Source: Eukaryota sp. TZLM1-RC (Eukaryota > Metamonada: BaSk clade). From it: 64,000 nt of DNA. The notes beneath the pieces were generated by a model. That model saw only the letters and a program-made list of their open reading frames with translations, was not told the DNA's origin and made no database searches. Shown here piece after piece: positions 39,180 to 49,264 of the stretch; positions within the stretch are counted from its first letter, which is position 1; the number at the start of each line of letters is the position of its first letter. Position numbers and translations under genes: made by a program. Location: assembly GCA_040285825.1 (NCBI GenBank), contig JAUPSS010000004.1:1240001-1304000 (forward strand), given 5' to 3'.

Positions 39180-39935
39180 CCAATTGTTTCAAACAAAATT
39201 GTAAAAGACCAAAAATCACTCTCCTCAAACTCCACATCTATTATAGGACACTTAGCTACAGCATTTTCTTCATCAAATTTTCCTAGTGATAACAACGAGC
39301 TAGAAAGAAGGTTGTACATACCCTAAAAATAGCAAAAACAATTCTGCATTGCCAAAAAGTTTAGTCAAATATTCTTCCAGTTGTATTTTTCAGAATAGAT
39401 GAGAAATCGTCCAAAAAAGATACTACATTTTACTTAAGCATTCAAATAAAGAACAAGCACAACAACAAGAAATGTATTGAATATGTGAGTTGGAATTCAG
39501 ATTATTGATTTTTTCTGTGTACTTGATAATTTTGGCTTCTTCTGCTCTACGTAAAGGTGAATAATAACATAATGTCAGTTTTTCATTTGAGCTGTTTGAT
39601 ACATCAGTAAATCTGACATCAATAATGATCATTGATCCATCAAGTCCGGGAACTAGCACATCACCACGGCTGCCACCAAATGAATTTCTGTCAGATTTAT
39701 CAGCCAAACTTGAAAGGGAAAGTTCAAAACAAATTCAATCTGGTAGGATTTAAACATACAATAGAGCTGATCACGAACTGCATCATGAATTTTTGATCTA
39801 AAAGTAATAAAACGATTACATTTAAATAAATGGATTGGAGTGACAGGCTTTCCACATTTACAAATTAATCCATAAGGAAGATTATCAGGCCAAATAAAAT
39901 TCGAAAACGCATAGGCAATACAAAGCAAGTGTCAT
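39180..39935 (-). mobile_element. Family D-like RLE retroelement fragment
   Basis: Minus-strand pieces cover the FIWPDNLPYGLICKCGKP knuckle region (LFKCNRF instead of the usual HLLNC), the FRSKIHDAVRDQLYCM block, then SRGDVLVPGLDGSMIIIDV (RGD...D of the endonuclease) and AKIIKYTEK (Lys-Tyr). Frameshifts break it near 39700 and 39440. The 3' end lies near 39200 (CTCCACATCT reads as a VD/EF ending). Confidence 0.7.
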
Positions 39936-39967
39936 TGAGAAACAAAAAGATTCCAATTAAGTCCGGA

Positions 39968-40058
39968 TGTTGGCGCCCTAAGGCTTATATAACATGAATA
40001 GAAAATAAATCACTTTTCCTCATCGACTTTTCTTTACTACAATCGACTTTAGGCAACA
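39968..40058 (+). repeat. 5' LTR of deleted gypsy A element (91 bp)
   Basis: TGTTGGCGCCCTAAGG...GGCAACA. It resembles the 3' LTR closely, differing in a few substitutions and a short indel. The sequence after it, ATAATTATTGGCCATTT, would hold the primer binding site; I cannot match it to a tRNA in the window. Confidence 0.8.
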
Positions 40059-40141
40059 ATAATTATTGGCCATTTTAAAGTCAAAAAGTATACCATAACC
40101 TCAGCACATTACCAGCGAACATCCCCAGCAACTTTTACAGC

Positions 40142-40420
40142 ATGTCAGACATCTGTCAGCCAGATATCTCTGACCCTAATCCCCCATCTAACATGCAGCA
40201 GGTACCAGCGACACATATACATAATATAGAGGGTAACGCGGCAACGGACCCGGATCCCACCTCCCTCTCCCTAAAGGTAGAAGAAGATGGAAGAGTGGAC
40301 GAGGTCCCTCCATCTTCAGCAATGGAAGAGGTAACGAGAACGGACCTGGCTCCCTCTCCCCTCAAAGCAATGGAAGAGGTTACGAGAACGGAGAACCCTC
40401 ACAAAAGAAGTACAACCTAG
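40142..40420 (+). CDS. Short gag-like open frame of the deleted gypsy A element
   Basis: A 92-aa frame starts 84 bp after the 5' LTR, in the place of gag. It is Pro/Asp/Glu-rich with a short repeat (AMEEVTRT occurs twice). A second frame, 40483-40707, follows after a stop. No capsid or zinc knuckle motif is present, so the assignment rests on position. Confidence 0.4.
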   Translation: MSDICQPDISDPNPPSNMQQVPATHIHNIEGNAATDPDPTSLSLKVEEDGRVDEVPPSSAMEEVTRTDLAPSPLKAMEEVTRTENPHKRSTT

Positions 40421-40805
40421 AAGTGAAATCCCACTTTAAATAATCTACTCTGTCAGGAGAGTAAATACCAAAGAAGGGGAAGATGACTCCAGTGATGGAT
40501 CCTCCTACCAAGGACACAGAGCCTTACCTCGAATCAATGGACTTTTATTCAGTCGAGCAGTTCCCTTCCTTATGGAGCCAAACACGAGAAAAGTCGACCA
40601 AATACGAGGTTACGAGTGGAAACTCCACCTCCACTGTTAATGTACTACAATGCAAAGATACGGTTCTTGCTCTTCTGATATTTTTAGTCGTAAAGTCAGT
40701 ACTTTAACAACAAAAGACGCCACCTTCAGGTTTCTCAGGTTTGTCACTTTGCTGACTGTTGTTCTTGATCCAACATAGACCCTGCATAATCATCAGCGAA
40801 TCCAT

Positions 40806-41092
40806 TCTTCGATTCCATGATACCTTTACTAAACGACACTACCACGTTACTCGTCTACGAAAAAGGGAAGAAGCAGAGCGTCTTCATGTAGCGATTAAAA
40901 CATACACAACAAAGTATTCAAACACATAGATCTTGGAACGAGGCCCTTTTCAGTTATTGCTTACTATGTTATACTAACATTATTGTAGTAGAGTCATAGT
41001 ACATCAATTGTCGATCTTGAAAATGTGAAACCCAGTGTTTGTGTGAATCCCAATCACTACAAAGATAATTGTAAACAATAGCAAACATTAGA
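40806..41092 (+). pseudogene. Integrase C-terminal remnant of the deleted gypsy A element
   Basis: The translation has IPLLND (as in the parent's SNIPLLDDI) and SWNEALF where parents have SWNGPFLV, with in-frame stops between. Confidence 0.55.
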
Positions 41093-41124
41093 ATTTAGTA
41101 TTTAGTTCTTAGTATTTATAGTAA

Positions 41125-41581
41125 AAAACTTTCAGTGGATGTTTGCAAAAATTCTGCTGCTCGTTTAGTGTATTCCGCTGATTCGCCGTTATCTAACGCC
41201 GAAAAAAAGAAGATAAAAAAATATGAAGAACCTTTGGCACAGTTAGGTAGAGTGGAACATGTGAAATATCAGTTTGTGCCGTTTGCAATTTCTCTTTTTG
41301 GCAATATTGGACCTTCAGGCTTGCACTTTTTGGAAAATTTTAAAAAAGTGTTACTGAATAGGTCTGGTAAAACAATGAACTCCACTTTCTGGTTAAATAG
41401 AATTGTTTTTTGCATTTTCAAGTCTATTCCAACAATGATTTCAAAGGCACTTTTAGCTATTGGTGTAGAATATGAACGTAATGCTGTGAGTAGGTTCAGT
41501 AATAGTGACGCTTGTTTGGAGGATATTGAATTCTAGATGGTTATTTTTATCTCAATAAATATTCCAGTTTTTAAAAAAAAA
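41125..41581 (+). mobile_element. Family C' RLE retroelement, 5'-truncated, nested in the gypsy A element, 12-bp TSD
   Basis: The insertion is bounded by exact AGTATTTATAGT at 41113-41124 and 41582-41593. It encodes 133 aa (41135-41536), from a KKIKKYEEPL Lys-Tyr block through QFVPFAISLFGNIG to the terminal CLEDIEF, then a 3' untranslated tail and about 10 A. The protein is essentially identical over 100 aa to that at 48211-48513. The empty site matches gypsy A at about 14263-14280. Confidence 0.88.
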
Positions 41582-41666
41582 AGTATTTATAGTTATTTAG
41601 TTATTTGTTATAGTTTTGTTTCGAAATTCATATAAGCTGATTTATTTTGAAAAAGGGAAGAAGCAG

Positions 41667-41755
41667 TGTTGGCGCCCTAAGGCTTATATGTTATGATTAG
41701 AAAATAAATCATTTCCTCATTGACTTTTCTTTACTACAATAGACTTTAGGCAACA
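41667..41755 (+). repeat. 3' LTR of deleted gypsy A element (89 bp)
   Basis: Directly follows the purine tract GAAAAAGGGAAGAAGCAG (41649-41666). TGTTGGCGCC...GGCAACA. Confidence 0.8.
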
Positions 41756-41759
41756 GAGA

Positions 41760-42050
41760 ATCTGTAGCATTGATTCATGTGGCTTGTAGTAATTTAATTT
41801 CGCCAAGATGTACTATCATACAATATGTCAAATTGCTGGGGTTTTCTGTTAAAAGCTGCTATTACTCCTCCGTTCCATTCCATCCTTACAAAACGAGATC
41901 GATCCTGAACTGTAACATGTTAATGTTGAAGTTAGATGTAATTGAGTGGAACTTCACAAGTGGAAAAACAATGTTAGTTTTTCTTTCATTGCATCTCATA
42001 TTCATGTTCTTCATTATACCGAATATGTGTTAGAATTGGTTCAAAAATGG
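41760..42050. other. Unassigned stretch
   Basis: An 87-aa frame without motif is present. It may be part of a retroelement, but I cannot place it. Confidence 0.3.
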
Positions 42051-42054
42051 TAAA

Positions 42055-42262
42055 ATTTTTGAGAAGTTTTTTATGGCGTTCACGGATTCAATTTGCTATT
42101 ATTAAAAGATTACCTCGGTTTTTTAATCGAATAAGAGAAGCTTTAGCTAGACAGCAAGCAGATAAAGATTTTGTAGAAGAAATCTTGGTTCAATGATAGT
42201 CGTCCCATTAGTTATGAGTTAATTTAATTAAGTGTGTAAATTCAATAAATATTCTTTGTGCT
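42055..42262 (+). mobile_element. Family A 3' end fragment
   Basis: The translation gives RSRIQFAIIKRLPRFF, then NRIREALARQQADKDF and EILVQ at the stop, followed by the family A 3' tail (TAGTCGTCCCATTAGTTATG) and TTCAATAAATA. Confidence 0.75.
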
Positions 42263-42379
42263 TTGTTACAATAAAAATGCAAAAGGAAAAACTTCTGATC
42301 GCTGCTTGAAATGCCGCATAGTTTATAACTACCATCCTCCCATAAGAATACCTCAAGCAATATATGCCGGAATTAATAC

Positions 42380-43620
42380 CGTATTTTCAAACAACATGCA
42401 ACACAAATTCTAATTTGCATTTTGGTTATTCCATTTTGAGTTCATCAAGTGGTGTAAAGTAAGGGGATCTGTTAGGACCTCCTTTGTTTTGTTTGGCCAA
42501 TCATCCTATTTTATTGCAAATTCAAGAGATGGTTCTTCGCTGAAAATGATTGAATATATGGACAATGTGGTTTTTATAGATGATTAAAATATTGTGAAAC
42601 AAGCAACTGTATGTTTTAAAAAATTATTATCCAAAATTGGTCTCCGACTTAATTTACTTAAATGTGTTTTGTTATCGAATTCTCCAATATCCACAGTTTC
42701 TTCAGCGCTATTTGCTACAGATGTACTATTTCGCCAAAATGAATCCAATGTTTGCATGTGATTGGATTCAAGTAATGCAATCAATTCAATCAGTCGTTGC
42801 AGTATTAATGGTGCTTTGTTGCAATATTTGCCAGAATTAATGACTTATTTTTAATCAACTTATAGCATAAATTCCAGTTTGTATTTTGCTAATTCCATTG
42901 TAAATTCATCAAGTGGTGTAAAGCAAGGAGATCCGTTAGGACCTCTTTTGTTTTGTTTGGCCATTCATCCTATTTTATTGCAAATTCAAGAGATGTTTCC
43001 TTCGCTAAAAATGATTGCGTATATGGATGATGTTTTTCTTATTGGTGATTTAAATATTGTGAAAGAAGCAACGTTTGATGGTATTGAAATTGAAGACAAA
43101 TTATATTCAATTGATGCTATTCGTCATTTGGGTTCGTTTTTAGGAAATAATGATGAAATTACCAAAAAATTGTTTGAAAAGTTGAACTCAATTTCTGGCA
43201 AAATTGACCGAATGATGAATTTAGATATACAAAAACACATCCAATTTACCATTATAAGACTGTGTTTTAGTTCCAATTTTAATCATATATTTCGATCTAC
43301 AAATCCTCTCGTCACTAGACCTTTGGCTCAAAAGGTCAATGAGTTACGTGCAAAAGTTCTGTGTCAATTACTGGGATGTAAAATGTTTCAAATTCCAGAC
43401 CATGCTTACCTTAGTCCACATTATGGTGGTTTAGGGTGGACGAAGGCTTCTATTCTTACTTCATGTGCTTTTATTTGTGGATGTAGAAATGCAATTTTTG
43501 AGTTTTCTGAAAGATTTGCTGATTGAAAAGATTTATTAATGACAACACAAAGTTCCACAGCTTTTGCATTAAATGAAGAATTGTCAAAAATTGATGGAGA
43601 TAAATTTGTGAATTTGTAAA
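42380..43620 (+). mobile_element. Family A RT region, two overlapping partial copies
   Basis: 42400-42585 encodes a decayed LPELIPYFQ...SSSSGVK...GPPLFCLANHPILLQ copy of RT. 42620-43600 repeats the region with better conservation: GVKQGDPLGPLLFCLAIHPI (RT motif), then AYMDDVFLIGD with the catalytic YMDD (in the 42879-43526 frame). An internal deletion follows YMDD (VKEATFDGIEIE). Then LGSFLGNND, SPHYGGLGW and FEFSERFAD. Stops end the frames at 43526 and about 43618. The C-terminal endonuclease is not attached. Confidence 0.8.
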
Positions 43621-43769
43621 TTTGAGAGTCATTGAACCCAACATGAATTCTCATAAATGAAACGTAACTACATACCAACCATGTAACAATAACATTTTGT
43701 GTGTAGTTACGTGGAAAATAAATTGTATTCAAATTGGAAAAAAATTGTTTCAAATAATATTTTATATAT

Positions 43770-43930
43770 TTATTGAACTTGCACACTTAATTAAATTAAC
43801 TCATAACTAATGGGACGACTATCATTGAACCAAGATTTCCTCTACAAAATTTTGATCTGCTTGCTGTCTAGCTAAAGCTTCTCTTATTCAATTGAAAAAT
43901 CCAGATAATCTATTAACAATGGCGAAATGA
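43770..43930 (-). mobile_element. Family A 3' tail fragment
   Basis: Minus-strand tail: TTGAACCAAGATTTCC then GGGACGACTATCATTG and TTAACTCATAACTAATGG, matching other family A ends. The coding part is only the last dozens of codons. Confidence 0.7.
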
Positions 43931-44148
43931 TGTTATTTTTCTATAGCAACTTTAATTTGACATTTAATCATTCCTTGAAAATTATGAAGCACCAATGTGG
44001 GAATTAAATTTCAAATTGTGAATTGGGACGACGAAATTATTGCAGTGAATTGGAACTACGCAAGTCTTCACATGATCTTCATCTCCCCTCCAATCCAACA
44101 TTTGGTGAACCACCCTTTCTCTCCAAAACACTTGTATCGCCATTTCAA

Positions 44149-45292
44149 ATGGATTCACTCTCTGAAGTCTTGTCCTTTTGGTCCTTTTGTTTATCCCAAA
44201 ACCTTTGCGAATACCTCCAACATCATTTGAATGCTCCGCATTTTACTATTCCAGATAATATAGCAATTTCTGATGCTGTTCTAACAACCCTCTTCAATTA
44301 CTGGCGCACAAAGCCTTCCTTTTTCGAAGTTGTGTCTGAATACGAGACACTGAAACCATGTCTTTTAGACTTGGGATTCAAAGATGACTTTGTTACAAAG
44401 CAGTTTTCCACAGGCTATATCCCTGAACTTGCTGTTTGTGATATTGTCTGCAGGGTCATGAGGTATAGTTCTTCCAGAGAAAATTACCAAAGATAATGAT
44501 ATATTTGCTCAACCAACAGTTAAGGTTGGTAGGACCAGATCACCTGTTCAGGTTGTAAAAATTGGTACTTCTCAACAATTACCAGCTATTTCCTTTCATG
44601 GTACTTTATACTTTCATGCGTCTTCGTATATGGCAGCAGTAAACAAGTTGAAAAATCATTTTGACTTGGATCAGTTCACAACCAGTCTAGGTAAGAGGTC
44701 TGATTTTTCCACCAAAGGAGCCTTGTATCTCACTAAACATTTTGCCCAGGCTTGGAAATGGGCTCAAGGGAAGATAACCTGCGATCCAGCCTCCTCAAAG
44801 GCAGTTATTTATGTTTTAGTTGATGACAATAACACTTTCTGTGATGGTGCTAATAATTTGTTTGAAAATGAATTGGCGTTTGACGTTTGGACACGTATTT
44901 GTCGTGGGAATGAATCCAAGTTTAAGATCGCTTACCCTCCAAATGGTGTGGAAAATCAAGAAGATTTTGAGGAAATGGAAGCAGATGCTGTCATTGGTCC
45001 TCTAGCTAAAACGAGGTCGTTTAGACAATACCCTATTGAAAATTCTGATGCTTGCAACGATGTTGAAGGAACATACTGGAAATTTGATGCAGAGTTTGAT
45101 GACCTTTTATCTGTTTCATCTAGTCATGTTTCCACTAATGATGGTGAAGTTGTCAGGTTTTTCCCCAAAGTAGAAAGAGTTCAAAATTCACACCAACTGG
45201 CTATTTTGAACAATTGGAAGGCCAGATCATTAATTAATTCCTTACAGTATATTATTATTGTGGAAGCCAAGAATAGAACAACTGCTTGTTGA
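44149..45292 (+). pseudogene. ART-like protein gene, one frameshift
   Basis: The first frame (probable ATG at 44149, MDSLSEVLSFW) runs to a shift near 44455-44462; beyond it a second frame is open from 44462 (GIVLPEKITKDND) to TGA at 45292. The second part has FHGT (about 44595), RSDFSTKGALYLT and FAQAWKWA, then EADAVIGPLAK, the same spaced pattern as in the RING-ART protein (FHGT, DF, YLT, A-x2-W, IGP). This is an ART fold of the DUF3990-like type. No RING is present. The shift could be a sequencing error, a tiny intron or real inactivation. An upstream frame (44023) continues earlier without clear function. Confidence 0.6.
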
Positions 45293-45304
45293 ATATAGTT
45301 TTAT

Positions 45305-46118
45305 TAATAAATATTATTTTACAGAATTGCACTAGTTTAATAGCTCAGCAACCAAGGCCATTTGGTCTTCACTTAACAAATGAAGCTTGGAAACAAAACA
45401 TGCGGTTGAGATTAGGGATGTATCCAAGTGGTCTTTTGGACAATTCTTATTGTAACAAAACACCTACTGCCAATTTCCGTCATATTGTGAGCTGTAAGAA
45501 ATTTCTTCAATATCGGTCAGTTCTTCATAATGCCGTTCGTGATGTGACATATGAAATGTTCAAGTGTTACAATTTTAGTTGCAAAGTAGAACCGTTGTTG
45601 AAGCATTATAGCGATGATAATTTGTTCTATTCACGTCGCGGTGATTGAATTTCTCTTTTTGTGGATTCCTCTCAAGTTATTGTTGATTTTACAACAGTTG
45701 ATCCTTTTGCTTTTATTTATCGTGACGATGTTTTACTTAATTCTTATGGTCTTTTAACCAAGGCCGAGGATCGTAAAAGAGACAAATATACTGAGATATT
45801 AACTGATTTAAACAAGAATCTTTACTCGAAGTTTTCGTTTGTTCCTTTTGCCTTTTCGATTTTTGGCAACATTGGACAGTCTGCCTTGAATTTTATCAAT
45901 GATTTTGGTAATTTATGTCGTTCAAGTGGTAAGAATTTTGCAGGGAATTTATGGAAGAATCGTATCATTTTCGCTTTGTACAGAAGTGTTCCCAAGTACT
46001 TGAGTTTAATGATGTCCAAGCTGTATAAGGATTCATCAAGAGTTGGCGTGGAGAATTTTGTTTCTTATGTGTTTTAGTTTGTTTTGTTTCTTTTTCAATA
46101 AAATTAAATAATTAGATA
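45305..46118 (+). mobile_element. Family B RLE retroelement, 5'-truncated (array unit 1)
   Basis: The frame 45286-45648 carries FGLHLTNEAWKQNMRLR, a Cys-His region (YCNKT...FRHIVSC), the QYRSVLHNAVRDVTYEM block, and RRGD. A stop at 45646 interrupts; the frame resumes 45661-46077 with VIVDFTTVDPF (D), KRDKYTEI (K-Y), and ends VSYVF. The AATAAA signal lies in TTCAATAAAATTAAA. Near-identical protein sequence recurs at 57690-58277. Confidence 0.8.
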
Positions 46119-46129
46119 TAAGTACATAT

Positions 46130-46783
46130 GTAGCTGATTTCATACATATTGTCAGTTGTAAAATGTTCCTTCAGTTCAGGTCAATTTTACACAATTCAGT
46201 TCGTGATGTGACACATGAGATGTTTAGGTGTCATGGTTTTAATGGGAAAATAGAACCTCTACTGAAACACTACAGTGATAACGATATTTTCAATTGTCGT
46301 CGTGGAGATTTGATTGTACCCTTTACTAACTCATCTCAGGCGGTTGTTGATTTTACTACCGTTGACCCTTGTGCAAAAGTGTACTTGTCTTCAGTTTTTA
46401 ATGATGAAAATTCGCATCTGTGTCAGGCGGAGGCACGTAAGAATCAGTTGTATGATGAAGTAATGAGGAATCTTAATCAAAATTTATACTCTTCTTTTGT
46501 CTTCATTCCGTTTGCAATTTCGATTTTTGGAAGTATTGGTAAGATAGGTCAAAAGTTTCTTGATTCTTTTGCCAAGTTATGTCTTGAACGTAACAGATTA
46601 TTTAACATCTCCATTTGGCGTAATAGAATCATCTTTGCTTTATTTCGAAGCTTTCCCAAATACTTGTCTCAGATATTCAAAAAGTTATATAGAAGTGTAA
46701 GGGTAGATGTGGAGAATTTTTCTTCTTATAAGTTCTAGCTCTTAGCTGTATGTTGTCACTCTATAATAATAATAATAATAAAT
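46130..46783 (+). mobile_element. Family B' RLE retroelement, 11-bp TSD (array unit 2)
   Basis: The insertion is flanked by exact TAAGTACATAT (46119-46129 and 46784-46794). It encodes 191 aa (46163-46738): FLQFRSILHNSVRDVTHEM, RRGDLIVPF, VVDFTTVDP, KNQLYDEVM and the end SSYKF. The 3' end is an ATAATAATAATAATAATAAAT tract instead of poly(A). It lies directly downstream of the family B unit, inside its 3' flank. Confidence 0.85.
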
Positions 46784-46799
46784 TAAGTACATATTAAAT

Positions 46800-47185
46800 A
46801 TATTTTTTACAAAATTTTATTAAAGAAGTTTTTGTTGAGCATTTGTGTTGAGCATGTCAAGTATCAGTTGGTTCCATTTGCTGTTTCTCTTTTTGGTAAC
46901 ATTGGAATATCTGGCATTATATTTCTTGAAGGTTTCAGAAGTTTAATAAAAGAAAGAGCAGGAAAAGAATTGAATTTCAATTTCTGGCACAATAGAATTG
47001 TTTTTAGTATTCTTAAAGCAATTCCAGAATTGTTGACCAAATCACTGTTACAATTAGGAATAAAGTATGAAAATCGCGCGCTTAAAAGATTTGATGATGT
47101 TGATGCGTGTATTGAGGATATTGAGTTCTAGTTTTTTGTTTAATGTTTTGTTAACGTTGAAAATAAATTTCAATTGTAAAAAAAT
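46800..47185 (+). mobile_element. Family C RLE retroelement, 5'-truncated (array unit 3)
   Basis: A short 99-aa frame covers VEHVKYQLVPFAVSLFGNIG to the terminal CIEDIEF, with tail GTTAACGTTGAAAATAAAT. A longer copy is at 52640-53360 (minus). No clear target duplication found. Confidence 0.75.
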
Positions 47186-47189
47186 TCCA

Positions 47190-48040
47190 CCCAAACCGAT
47201 CTCTTTTTAATTTACAGTTTTGCTGTAAAAAGTTTCAACAAAAATTGTCAAAGATTTTTGAAAGCTTGGATTTTGATGTTAGACTTGGCTTGGCCAAGAA
47301 AAAGAATCCCGCTTTTGCAAATCTTTTACAAGATATGTGTGACAGTACTTCTTTTGCCTTAGTAACAACAATTCCCCAAGTTTATGGTGCTCTCTTAACC
47401 GATTCTGCTTGGACTCTGAATATGAGATTTCGTTCCTTTATCTGGCCTGATAATTTACCTCATAATTTAATTTGTAAATGTTCTCGAGAAATTACAATTA
47501 CTCATTTGTTAAATTGTAAACATTTTATTACTTTTAGAAGCAAGGTTCATGATGCTGTAAGAGACCAGTTATATTGTATGTGTAAGTCTCATAGAATTGA
47601 ATCCTTTTTGGAACCTCTGTTGTCAAATCTGTTTGATGCTGAAGATAATTTTCATAAGAATATTAGAGGTGATGTACTATTACCTGGATCAGATGGAAGC
47701 TTTATTTTATTGGATGTAATGTCTGTTGATCCTGGTAATTCCTCAAATGAAAGGCTAGTTTATTCTGAAATTCATAATCCCCTTTCAAATGCTGAAAATT
47801 TCAAATTCAAAAAATACAATGAACCTTTGTCCAAATTGGCCAGTCTACAGCATGCAAAATACAATTTGTATCCATTTGTATTTTCCCTTTTTAATTCACT
47901 AGCACCAACTGCTTTACGTTTTTTGGAAGATTTTGAAATGATTGTAAAGAGAAGAACTGGCAGAAATTTCAACAAATTGTTTTGGCAAAAAAAATTTTAG
48001 ATGTTGATTTATAGGTTTTGAATAAAATTTAAATTAATAA
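47190..48040 (+). mobile_element. Family D RLE retroelement, 5'-truncated (array unit 4)
   Basis: A 251-aa frame (47245-48000) gives the clearest C-terminal plan: knuckle LICKCSREITITHLLNC, FRSKVHDAVRDQLYCM, endonuclease RGDVLLPGSDGS...LLDVMSVDP (D), KFKKYNEPL (K-x-K-Y), YPFVFSLFNSLAPTALRF, RTGRNFNKLFW. The frame ends early with KKF, probably a shift just before the usual C-terminus. Its tail ends in AATAAAATTTAAATTAATAAA. Confidence 0.8.
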
Positions 48041-48045
48041 AAAAA

Positions 48046-48169
48046 TCTAGAATTCAATATCCTCCAAACAATTTTTTTGCTGATTTATTGGATGTAGAAC
48101 CAAGAATGTTGAAAAGTCACTTATTTTCTTCCAGCAAATTTAGGTGGTATTTTTTTAATCAATTTATTT
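48046..48169. other. Short duplicate of family C' end and gap
   Basis: TCTAGAATTCAATATCCTCC at 48048 repeats 48211 onward, then diverges. No gene. Confidence 0.4.
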
Positions 48170-48555
48170 ATTTTTAAAACTGGAATATTTATTGAGATAA
48201 AAAAAGCCATCTAGAATTCAATATCCTCCAAACAAGCGTCACTATTACTGAACCTACTCACAGCATTACGTTCATATTCTACACCAATAGCTAAAAGTGC
48301 CTTTGAAATCATTGTTGGAATAGACTTGAAAATGCAAAAAACAATTCTATTTAACCAGAAAGTGGAATTCATTGTTTTACCAGACCTATTCAGTAACACT
48401 TTTTTAAAATTTTCCAAAAAGTGCAAGCCTGAAGGTCCAATATTGCCAAAAAGTGAAATTGCAAACGGCACAAACTGATATTTCACATGTTCCACTCTAC
48501 CTAACTGTGCCAAAGGTTCTTCATATTTTTTATCTTCTTATTTTCGGAGTTATTT
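48170..48555 (-). mobile_element. Family C' RLE retroelement, second copy
   Basis: The minus-strand 100-aa frame (48513-48211) is identical over its shared length to 41236-41536, ending CLEDIEF. Similarity extends upstream to about 48553. A separate short piece on the plus strand (48590-48635) also matches part of family C'. Confidence 0.8.
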
Positions 48556-48739
48556 CTAAATCTAAATATCTGTTACTATATAATCTGTTACTAAATAGGT
48601 CTAGTAAAACAATGAATTCCACTTTTTGAAATTCTTTTTCCTGAAAATTTGTTATTCTGGAAAATTTACTCATATTTTGAGATATAATGAACTTATAATG
48701 AACTTTCTTCAATGAAAATATAAATCAATGCAAAACCTA

Positions 48740-49215
48740 TTTTATATTTTTTCAATTATTTATTTTACCGAGAAACTAAACACTGAATATAAAGTTTTAA
48801 ATCATCATAGCTGAAATCAGCAAACAAAAATTGACTGGAAGTTTTTCCTTCCTATCAGTGATCAAGAGATAATAGAGCAGAAGACAATGATGGGACAACA
48901 TCTTCATGAATTGCAAATACAATTCTCTTCTGTGAAAACGTGGTGTCAAAAATTCTTCCTGTACGTTGTTTCACAATTTCAAAAAATCATTAAACTCAAA
49001 TAAAGCATGTGTTCGAAACGTACCATGTAAAGAAAAATATATGGACAAAGGACATAAAGAATATGCAATTCAGCATTCAAGGATAGCAACTTTGCAGTAT
49101 ATTTGCTAATTTTAGTGTTGTCAGCAATAAACAGCGGATTCTTGCATTCGACTAAGCTGATGTTGTAAAAGAACTATTTTAAACATCAAATGATCACACA
49201 ATTCCACACAAATTT
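48740..49215 (-). mobile_element. Family E RLE retroelement relic, second copy
   Basis: Inverse of 2090-2612 (minus-strand: RIFDTTFSQKRIVFAIHEDV and NPLFIADNTKISKYTAKLLS in the pieces). Frames are broken. Confidence 0.6.
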
Positions 49216-49264
49216 AGTGGCATATCAAACATCTATTTATGTTGTGGAAAATAAAAATAAAATA

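Larger units (their letters stand above)
39968..41755 (+). mobile_element. Internally deleted gypsy A element with both LTRs
   Basis: A 5' LTR (39968-40058) and 3' LTR (41667-41755) flank only about 1.6 kb, of which 457 bp is a nested retroelement (41125-41581). Internal sequence keeps a short gag-like frame and a remnant of the GPY/F region, and a purine tract precedes the 3' LTR. It lacks protease, RT, RNase H and integrase, so it could only move with helper proteins. I found no clear flanking target duplication. Confidence 0.8.

Noticed and set aside
39968-41755. Target-site duplication of the deleted LTR element
   Set aside because: The bases next to the two LTRs (CCGGA and GAGAA) do not match, so I do not claim one.
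44463-44477. A 15-nt intron GTATAG...CCAG in the ART-like gene
   Set aside because: Removing 15 nt does not change frame, so it cannot explain the shift there.
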